Shown here: one piece after another, positions 58,576 to 64,000 of the stretch | Numbering within the stretch: the first letter of the stretch is position 1 | How the letters are laid out: each line of letters begins with the position of its first letter | NCBI GenBank assembly: GCA_035937155.1 | Contig: DASYVJ010000033.1 | Coordinates: 1-64,000 of the forward strand | Source of the DNA: Palsa-870 sp035937155 | GTDB lineage: Bacteria > Chloroflexota > Dormibacteria > Dormibacterales > Dormibacteraceae | Direction: 5' to 3' | DNA length: 64,000 bases | Program-made: the position numbers and the translations under genes | The notes under the pieces: generated by a model | Database searches by the model: none | Told to the model about the DNA's origin: nothing | Seen by the model: the letters and a program-made list of their open reading frames with translations, nothing else

Positions 58576-60156
58576 CTATGCGCCGGCTTGCTTCGCCGGC
58601 TCGCTCTTGGACGCCTGGTGGCGCTTGAGGCTGTCGGCGTTCCGGATGCCGAGCGCATTCACGATCGCGCCGACCAGGAGAAGGCCGGCCCCGACCAGCA
58701 TCGCGAGATGGAACGACGATGTCGACGCATCCCGGACGACAGCGACGAGCTGTGGATCGGGGGGCGTGTTGAGGGGGCTCACCGAGTTGCGGAAAGCACT
58801 CGACGAGACATCAACGCCGGTCAGGCGCGAGGCTAGGATCGAGTAGAAGTTCGCGGTGAGGAAGATGAAGATAAGCGCGCCCGCCAGCTGCGGACCGACA
58901 CGAGAGATGGCGTTGTTGATCGCCGAACCGACGCCCGAGTTGCGCACCGGCACCGAAGTCATCAGCGCGGTCGTCAGCGGAGCCACCATCATCATCAGCC
59001 CGACGCCGAAGAGCAGCGTGCCCGGCAGGAAATCCGTGAAATAGGAACCCGGCGGCAGGTACGTGCTTGGGCCGCCCGGCTGGAGCCTCCATGGCGTGCT
59101 GTTGCTGGGGACCCGGGCGAACCAGAGGACACCAAGAGCCATGATCACCGGCCCTATCGCCATGAACCAGCGCGGCCCGTATTTCGCCGCAAGGCTCCCG
59201 AACCGTGCTGAGAAGAAGATCAGAAACAGCGAGCCGGGTATGCCGCCGGCGCCGGCCGCGGCAGCGGTGTAGCCGAGCGTGCCCTGCTGAAAGAGAGCGA
59301 GGTAGTAGAAGGTCACATAGAGCGCCCCGTAAATCAGGAGCGTCGAGAGGTTGGTCACGGCAAAGTTGCGGGAGCGAAACAGGTCCAGCGGGATCAGGGG
59401 ATGAGCCGAACGCTTCATGAGGATCGGCAGCGCGATCGTCGCCACCACACCCACAGCCAGCGCCACATACCCGATAGGGTCGCGCCAGGCCCTCTGCTGT
59501 CCGTAGATGGCACCGAAGGCTAAGCCTCCGACCGCCAGCGCGACGACCGCCGCGCCCAGCCAGTCGAAATGCGAGGTCGCCTTCTCGTCTCGGCTTTCCG
59601 GGACGTGCGCCCACGTCGCCCACGCGGCGACGAGGATGAGCGGCACGTTGATCAGAAAGGCCGCCCGCCAGGATATGGTGTCGACGAGGAGGCCGCCGAT
59701 TACGGGACCCAGGATCGTCGTTGCACCCGAAGCGCCGGCCCACAGGCCGAATGCACGCCCTTGCTCCTGACCCGAGAAGTTGGCCGTGATCAAGGCAAGC
59801 GAGCCGGGCACGAGCATCGCACCGGCCGCGCCCTGCAGGACGCGAAACAGGACCAGCAGCTCCATGGTCGGGGCGAGGCCGCACAACACCGAGGTTGCCC
59901 CGAAGCCGACCAGGCCGTAGAGGAACATGCGCTTGCGCCCGTAGAAGTCGTTCAGCGCACCCGCCAGGATGAGCAGGGCGCTCAGCGTCAGCAGATAAGC
60001 GTTGTAGACGTACGACTGGCCTTCCAGGACGCCCAGGAACGAGCGCGGCAGGTCACGCCCGATTCGCGGCAAGGCGACATTGACGACCGTCGAGTCGAGA
60101 AAGACGATGCCGGAGCCGAGTACGGCAGCGACGAGGATCCAGCGCTTGGTACTCAT
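58576..60156 (-). CDS. MFS drug/proton antiporter, DHA2 (EmrB/QacA) 14-helix family
   Basis: About 526 aa from ATG 60156. RWILVAAVLGSGIVFLDSTVVNVALPRIGRDL is the typical first helix (motif D1), NDFYGRKRMFLYGL the loop 2-3 motif, and RVLQGAAGAMLVPGSLALITANF motif C-like. Some 14 hydrophobic segments follow. Members export hydrophobic drugs or cations. Earlier in-frame codons (from 60270) precede the ATG but overlap the VOC gene's coding region. Confidence 0.92.
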   Translation of the reverse strand: MSTKRWILVAAVLGSGIVFLDSTVVNVALPRIGRDLPRSFLGVLEGQSYVYNAYLLTLSALLILAGALNDFYGRKRMFLYGLVGFGATSVLCGLAPTMELLVLFRVLQGAAGAMLVPGSLALITANFSGQEQGRAFGLWAGASGATTILGPVIGGLLVDTISWRAAFLINVPLILVAAWATWAHVPESRDEKATSHFDWLGAAVVALAVGGLAFGAIYGQQRAWRDPIGYVALAVGVVATIALPILMKRSAHPLIPLDLFRSRNFAVTNLSTLLIYGALYVTFYYLALFQQGTLGYTAAAAGAGGIPGSLFLIFFSARFGSLAAKYGPRWFMAIGPVIMALGVLWFARVPSNSTPWRLQPGGPSTYLPPGSYFTDFLPGTLLFGVGLMMMVAPLTTALMTSVPVRNSGVGSAINNAISRVGPQLAGALIFIFLTANFYSILASRLTGVDVSSSAFRNSVSPLNTPPDPQLVAVVRDASTSSFHLAMLVGAGLLLVGAIVNALGIRNADSLKRHQASKSEPAKQAGA

Positions 60157-60181
60157 CGGATCGGTGTCACTGGCGACAACT

Positions 60182-60577
60182 TTAGAAGTCTTTGCGGCCC
60201 ATGAAGTGTTCAAGCACGCCGGGCCGCGCGAGCTCGTACAGGGCGATGCGGTGCCCGCCAGGGGTGGCAAAGGATGAGCACGGGCCCATCGGAATCTCCA
60301 GGCTCTGCTGCTTTTTCAGGCCGCGCTTCTTCAGGCCGGCTGTCGCTTTCCTCAAGTCGTCGACGCGATAGATGTAGACCGGCCGGTCATCCTCGAGGTG
60401 ATCTGTCAACAGGACGTGGGGCGGGCCGCTCGTCAGCTCGACCAGCGCGACGCGCGCGCCCATCCCCTCGACGGCAAAACCGAGCCGGCCACCCAGCACC
60501 TCCGTGAAGTAGCGCACATCCTCCGCCACGTTGTGGCTCGGGGTGTAGAGATAGTCGAGCTGCTCGAAGGGCACCAC
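60182..60577 (-). CDS. VOC-superfamily protein (glyoxalase/bleomycin-resistance fold)
   Basis: A 131-aa protein with a tandem beta-alpha-beta-beta-beta fold: FEQLDYLYTPSHNVAEDVRYFTEVLGGRLGFAVEGMGARVALVEL and a second half ending CSSFATPGGHRIALYELARPGVLEHFMGRKDF. The His/Glu metal positions are only partly clear (GGHRIALYEL). Substrate unknown. The first codons are GTG GTG, 3 bp after the OsmC stop. Confidence 0.85.
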   Translation of the reverse strand: MVPFEQLDYLYTPSHNVAEDVRYFTEVLGGRLGFAVEGMGARVALVELTSGPPHVLLTDHLEDDRPVYIYRVDDLRKATAGLKKRGLKKQQSLEIPMGPCSSFATPGGHRIALYELARPGVLEHFMGRKDF

Positions 60578-60580
60578 GAC

Positions 60581-61114
60581 TCAGGTAAGCGAGAACTCGG
60601 TGGCCACCTCGACGCCGTTGCGAAGTGTCTGGAGGGTCGAGCAGTAACGTTCGGCGCTCGACAGCAGTCGTTTCGCACGCTCGGGATCGACACCGTCTTT
60701 TACCTTGACCTGCGTGCGCATCTCGATGCCCGTCGCTCCCACGGGCACGTCGCGGTCGACGCCCATCGTGCCGCGGAAGTCCCAGTGGATTCGGACGTCG
60801 ACTTTCACCGATTCGAGCTCAACGCCCATGTTCGCCGCGACCGATCGCAGGGTGCTCTCCTCGCAGATGGCGAGGGCGCTCGCCAGGATGTCTCCAGAGC
60901 AAGGCGTGTCGCCGGCTCCGCCGGCCGCGGGGTGGAGTCCGGCCTGGATTATCACGTCTGGGAAGCCGGCCGGTGAGACCGCGCAGTGCCTGGGGTCAGA
61001 GAGGTCGTTCGGCATGCTACGGGCCTCGGTCACCACGAGGGCGGACGCCGGATCCGATCGGTAGTTTTCTTTGAGCGGGGCCTGCACAGTTCTCAGGTCG
61101 ACGGTGTATGGCAT
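60581..61114 (-). CDS. OsmC-family protein
   Basis: About 177 aa from ATG 61114 (TTG 61135 is the longer option). FRGTMGVDRDVPVGATGIEMRTQVKVKDG and the two redox Cys, one in GGAGDTPCSGDILASALAICEESTLRSVAANMG and one in SSAERYCSTLQTLRNGVEV, match OsmC/Ohr-like thiol peroxidases. An extra Cys (AICEES) is present in the first helix. It probably reduces organic hydroperoxides or modifies small molecules in the cytoplasm. Confidence 0.9.
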   Translation of the reverse strand: MPYTVDLRTVQAPLKENYRSDPASALVVTEARSMPNDLSDPRHCAVSPAGFPDVIIQAGLHPAAGGAGDTPCSGDILASALAICEESTLRSVAANMGVELESVKVDVRIHWDFRGTMGVDRDVPVGATGIEMRTQVKVKDGVDPERAKRLLSSAERYCSTLQTLRNGVEVATEFSLT

Positions 61115-61210
61115 CCGCTCATTGTGGCGGGGCAAGCTTGAGCCGTGCGGGTGTGGCTAGGCACTACGCACACCTGAACAGACGGCCCGGGAGGCTACGA
61201 TGCAGCCTCG

Positions 61211-62200
61211 TTGAGTCTCGAGGCTGTAGCTCCCCTGATCGCGACGTGTTTGTTTGGCCTCATCTCCGGTTTCAACGACGGCGGAAACCTCCTTGCGTCA
61301 TTCACCTCGGGCCGCGTCATAACACCTGCGATCGCTGCGGCCCTCCTGCTGGTGGCCCTTGCAGGTCCTCTCGTGATCGGCACCGCCGTCGCGCAGACCA
61401 TCGGCACGAATGTCATCGACCTTGGCGCACAGGGTGAGGTTGGTTACGTCCTCATCGTCGTGTCGCCGTTGTCAGTAGTCCTGCTGTCATGGCGCTTTGG
61501 CATTCCGACGAGCATGACCCTCGCCCTAGTCGGGGGCATGCTCGGTTGGTCGCTCGCTTCCGGTGGCCGTTCGGTGGTGCATTGGAATGGAGTGGCACGA
61601 GTGCTGATCGGGATGCCTATCTCGGTCCTCGGCGGGGGTTTGCTCGCGCTGGTCGTTTACTGGACCATCCGCAAGTTCCTCGGTACCCAGGCACACGCCG
61701 CATTGCTCCAGGTCGCAAGGCTTCAGCTACTAACTGCCGCGGTCCAGGCGTTCGCTTATGGGGCGAACGACATGGAGAAGTCGGTTGGATTGATTGCGGT
61801 CGGCATCTCACTTGCCAACCATCAACAGGCAGCGTTTGCAAGTCCGGTGCCTATCATTGGCGCATTCCTATTGTTTTATGTGGGTGCATTGGTCGGCGGC
61901 TGGCGAGTGGCTAGTCGAATCGGATTTGGAGTGTTGAAGGTACGCCCGGTCCAAGCGCTTGCCCAGCAGCTTGCCTCCGGCAGCGTGGTCGCTGTGCTCG
62001 CAACGGCAGGTGCTCCGGTCAGCATGACGCAGACGATCGACGGTGGATTGGTCGGAGTGGGCGCAGCGCAGCGCGCGTCCTCGGTCCGCTGGGGAATCGT
62101 CCGCGAGATGCTCGGCAGCTGGCTGTTGACGCTACCGCTTGCCGTTATCGTGGCGGCGGCGCTGCACCTTGTGGTTCGGCTCTCAGGGATCGCGCCGTGA
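61211..62200 (+). CDS. pit: Inorganic phosphate transporter, PiT family
   Basis: A 329-aa protein. The two PiT signature repeats are FGLISGFNDGGNLLASFTSGRVI and FAYGANDMEKSVGLIAVGISLA, each near a membrane segment; about ten hydrophobic helices are visible. The start is a TTG with TACGAT 9 nt upstream; the ATG at 61200 leads to a stop after four codons. It imports phosphate, probably as a metal-phosphate complex with protons. It overlaps the DUF47 gene by 4 bp. Confidence 0.92.
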   Translation: MSLEAVAPLIATCLFGLISGFNDGGNLLASFTSGRVITPAIAAALLLVALAGPLVIGTAVAQTIGTNVIDLGAQGEVGYVLIVVSPLSVVLLSWRFGIPTSMTLALVGGMLGWSLASGGRSVVHWNGVARVLIGMPISVLGGGLLALVVYWTIRKFLGTQAHAALLQVARLQLLTAAVQAFAYGANDMEKSVGLIAVGISLANHQQAAFASPVPIIGAFLLFYVGALVGGWRVASRIGFGVLKVRPVQALAQQLASGSVVAVLATAGAPVSMTQTIDGGLVGVGAAQRASSVRWGIVREMLGSWLLTLPLAVIVAAALHLVVRLSGIAP

Positions 62201-62832
62201 GCTTTGGACGCACGTTCAAGGCGCTCGCGAGGTCAAACGACCGGCGGTTCGTTCAGCTGTTGTCGGAACAGGCGGAGCTCACGGTCAGGGCGCTGCAGGC
62301 GCTGGAGAAGTTCGGCCGCCAGCCGACCGCGAACACCGATTTCATCGAAGAGATCAAAGACATTGAGCGGGAGGGCGACGCCAAGCGCAGGATCCTGATC
62401 GACGAGCTCGCCCACACCTATGCGACTCCATTCGACCGCGAGGACCTGTTCGCGCTTTCACGCGCGATCGACGACATCCTTGACGCGGCTAACGAGACGG
62501 CGATCGAGCTTTCGATCTACAAGATCGAGCCGCCGGAAGGCCTCCACGAGATGGCCGGCGTCCTCGTCGAAGGCGCTCGCCACATCCTTGCGTCGGTCGG
62601 CGAGCTGCTGGATCATCCGGGCGTCGCCTCCGAGCATGCGGTGAGGGCGAAGCGGTCGGAGAACCGGATCGACGGCCTCTACCACCAGGCGGTCGGCCGC
62701 CTCTTCGACAGCGGCGGTGAGATCAGCCAGATCCTCAAATCAAGAGAGATCTACCGTCATCTAAAGAACTCCGCCGACCGCATCGATCGCGCGGCCGACG
62801 ACATCTCCGTCATCGTCATCAAGAGGAGCTAG
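62197..62832 (+). CDS. DUF47/PhoU-like accessory protein of the PiT transporter
   Basis: A 211-aa all-helical protein beginning SFGRTFKALARSNDRRFVQLLSEQAELTVRALQALEKF and containing EEIKDIEREGDAKRRILIDELAHTYATPFDREDLFALSRAIDDILDAANETAIEL, the DUF47 metal-binding helices (E-x3-D and related). DUF47 proteins pair with PiT transporters and regulate them. GTG start overlaps the transporter stop (GTGA). Confidence 0.94.
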   Translation: MSFGRTFKALARSNDRRFVQLLSEQAELTVRALQALEKFGRQPTANTDFIEEIKDIEREGDAKRRILIDELAHTYATPFDREDLFALSRAIDDILDAANETAIELSIYKIEPPEGLHEMAGVLVEGARHILASVGELLDHPGVASEHAVRAKRSENRIDGLYHQAVGRLFDSGGEISQILKSREIYRHLKNSADRIDRAADDISVIVIKRS

Positions 62833-62840
62833 AACGGTTC

Positions 62841-62861
62841 CCCTCCCCCGCAGGGGGAGGG
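62841..62861. terminator. C/G-run hairpin, shared terminator or REP-like repeat
   Basis: CCCTCCCCC (62841-62849) pairs with GGGGGAGGG (62853-62861) around GCA, followed by CTAGGGTGGGGGG. It lies between the convergent DUF47 and EamA genes. The C5-GCA-G5 core with a CTAGGGTGGGGG tail resembles short interspersed repeats seen in many soil bacterial genomes, so it may be a REP-type element acting as terminator. Confidence 0.55.
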
Positions 62862-62884
62862 CTAGGGTGGGGGGCGACCCGAGC

Positions 62885-63823
62885 TCATTTCAGGGCGCTC
62901 GGCAGTCCAGGCCGCCACAGGTGCGCGGCCTGGACCACGATGACCGCGACGATCACCAGCACTCCCCCGAACACCTGCACCAGCGACAACCTGTCGCCCA
63001 GTATCACCACGGCCAGGAAGACCGTGACGACAGGCTCCCAGGTGCTCAGCAGCGCGGCGCGCGCCGCGCCGACGCGAGGCAGGCCGGCCAGGAAAAGGGA
63101 GATCGCCACCATCGTCGGCACCAGGGCGATGCCCAGGCCGACTGCCCATCCGCTGGTGTTTCGCGGCAGGGCAAGCTCATGGTTGAGGGCCGCGAGTACG
63201 CAGAAGGCGAGAGCCGCGCCGCTCATGATCACGGCGCTTGCCGCCACCGCCGGCACAGAGCTCATGACGCGTTCGCCGATCAGGATGTAGCCGGTGTAGA
63301 TGGTGGGCGACGCGATCGCCAAAAAGAGTGGCCATACGAGCGCCCACGAAAGCCGAAACTCTGCCCCTCCGACCAACATGGCGACGCCGGCAAAGCTCGC
63401 CCCCAGCGCGACCCAATGCCACGCGGAGACCGACCGGCGCAGAAACAGCCAGCCGGCGAGGACGACAAGGCTTGGATAGATGTAGGCGATCAGGACGACC
63501 AGGGACGCAGGCAGTGAGCGCAGTGCGATGAAGTACGACAGCGACTGGCCCGTGTAGACGATTGCGCCCAACCCGAACAGCGTCAGAAGCCGGCTCCTAC
63601 CGAGTCGCAGCGGGTTCTGGCCGATGAGCATGGCGAGCGTCACCATCCCGATCGCCGCGAGGAGAAATCGGAAGGCGAGGGTCTGCTCAGTGCCCAGGCC
63701 TGACGCGTAGCCGACCTTGGCAAAGATCGCGAGCGTTCCAAAGGCCGTGGCCGAGCCCAGCACCATCGCCGTCCCGACCCACTGCGTCCTGTGCGCCGTC
63801 GGCGCTACCGCCTCTATGGCCAC
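62885..63823 (-). CDS. EamA/DMT-family transporter
   Basis: A 312-aa protein with ten hydrophobic segments in two homologous EamA halves: GSATAFGTLAIFAKVGYASGLGTEQTLAFRFLLAAIGMVTLAMLIG at the start and VPTMVAISLFLAGLPRVGAARAALLSTWEPVVTVFLAVVILGDRLSLVQVFGGVLVIVAVIVV at the end. The last block is the usual EamA C-terminus. It exports metabolites or amino acids; substrate unknown. It starts at GTG 63823 and overlaps the stop of the upstream gene by 10 bp. Confidence 0.93.
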   Translation of the reverse strand: MAIEAVAPTAHRTQWVGTAMVLGSATAFGTLAIFAKVGYASGLGTEQTLAFRFLLAAIGMVTLAMLIGQNPLRLGRSRLLTLFGLGAIVYTGQSLSYFIALRSLPASLVVLIAYIYPSLVVLAGWLFLRRSVSAWHWVALGASFAGVAMLVGGAEFRLSWALVWPLFLAIASPTIYTGYILIGERVMSSVPAVAASAVIMSGAALAFCVLAALNHELALPRNTSGWAVGLGIALVPTMVAISLFLAGLPRVGAARAALLSTWEPVVTVFLAVVILGDRLSLVQVFGGVLVIVAVIVVQAAHLWRPGLPSALK

Positions 63824-64000
63824 AGAAGGTGGCCGAGCAGCATCCCGATCACGACCGCGAGCGCATACGTGACGCGTGGATAGCGGCGCACGACAGACCG
63901 CACTCCGTTGCTCACGGGGTCCTTGCCCTGACTGAGGGCGATGGACTCCTGGAGCATCACGAGAAAAGCGACGAACGCTCCGGCTGTGGCAATGAGCGAC
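63814..64000 (-). CDS. C-terminal end of a membrane protein (cut by window edge)
   Basis: On the minus strand the frame is open from the window edge to TAG at 63816-63814, giving about 61 residues: SLIATAGAFVAFLVMLQESIALSQGKDPVSNGVRSVVRRYPRVTYALAVVIGMLLGHLLWP. Two hydrophobic helices flank a polar, basic loop. It overlaps the EamA start by 10 bp, so the two are probably one operon. Function cannot be told from this fragment. Confidence 0.65.
   Translation of the reverse strand, partial: SLIATAGAFVAFLVMLQESIALSQGKDPVSNGVRSVVRRYPRVTYALAVVIGMLLGHLLWP

Noticed and set aside
1..64000. tRNA/rRNA genes, CRISPR arrays, insertion sequences, prophage or attachment sites
   Set aside because: Read through on both strands; I saw no cloverleaf with TTCRA loop, no repeat-spacer pattern, no transposase or integrase and no flanking direct repeats.

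Overview
The window is G+C-rich, gene-dense bacterial chromosome with no rRNA, tRNA, CRISPR array, insertion sequence or phage gene that I can see. An F420-type luciferase-like oxidoreductase, an HTH-TPR regulator, ATP-grasp/alpha-E/transglutaminase genes, a monofunctional proline dehydrogenase and many start codons lying 6-9 nt after a TAnnnT box (leaderless transcription) suggest a soil or freshwater member of Chloroflexota/Dormibacterota or a deep actinobacterial-like lineage. That placement is inference, not proof.

Layout. 1-10.6 kb: DUF2254 membrane protein (cut at the left edge), truncated haemoglobin, DUF2268 protease, fosmidomycin-resistance-type MFS pump, ornithine-cyclodeaminase homologue, a metallophosphoesterase/CPA2 antiporter/SDR operon, small exported proteins and a YceI protein. 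10.6-17.5 kb: proline dehydrogenase, ECF42-type sigma factor with YCII partner, small HExxH protein, and a two-component system with two membrane proteins. 17.6-22.6 kb: a divergon of three transglutaminases, a circularly permuted ATP-grasp protein and an alpha-E protein. 22.6-24.3 kb: citramalate synthase behind an isoleucine-rich leader peptide and attenuator. 24.3-28.6 kb: HTH-TPR regulator with a 32-aa exported peptide gene, and an orphan histidine kinase. 28.6-36 kb: a catabolic cluster (Rieske oxygenase, amidohydrolase, permease, class III aminotransferase, ureohydrolase). 36-41.6 kb: HD-GYP protein, molybdopterin oxidoreductase/FAD reductase/DUF6510 module, and lactonase with ECF sigma and anti-sigma. 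41.7-43.2 kb: SelW-like selenoprotein and ArsR/SRPBCC pair. 43.2-47.5 kb: D,D-carboxypeptidase and a zinc-type ABC importer divergent from a Fur-family regulator. 47.5-52.4 kb: threonine dehydrogenase/KBL, topoisomerase IB, 6-phosphogluconate dehydrogenase. 52.5-64 kb: second orphan kinase, a rhodanese-CBS selenoprotein operon, SIS isomerase, acyl-CoA ligase, DHA2 pump, VOC, OsmC, PiT phosphate transporter with DUF47 partner, EamA exporter and a cut membrane gene.

The main discoveries are: (1) a complete Ile-codon attenuator before cimA, whose terminator arm is also the Shine-Dalgarno sequence; (2) two selenoprotein genes that ordinary gene calling splits at in-frame UGA codons, each followed by a suitable bacterial SECIS hairpin: SelW-like at 41683-41958 and rhodanese-CBS at 54674-55390; (3) a possible peptide-pheromone/receptor pair at 24325-25897; (4) recurrent leaderless promoters and two likely CTG starts in CTGA overlaps; (5) clear repeat operators in front of the arsR and zinc-uptake genes.
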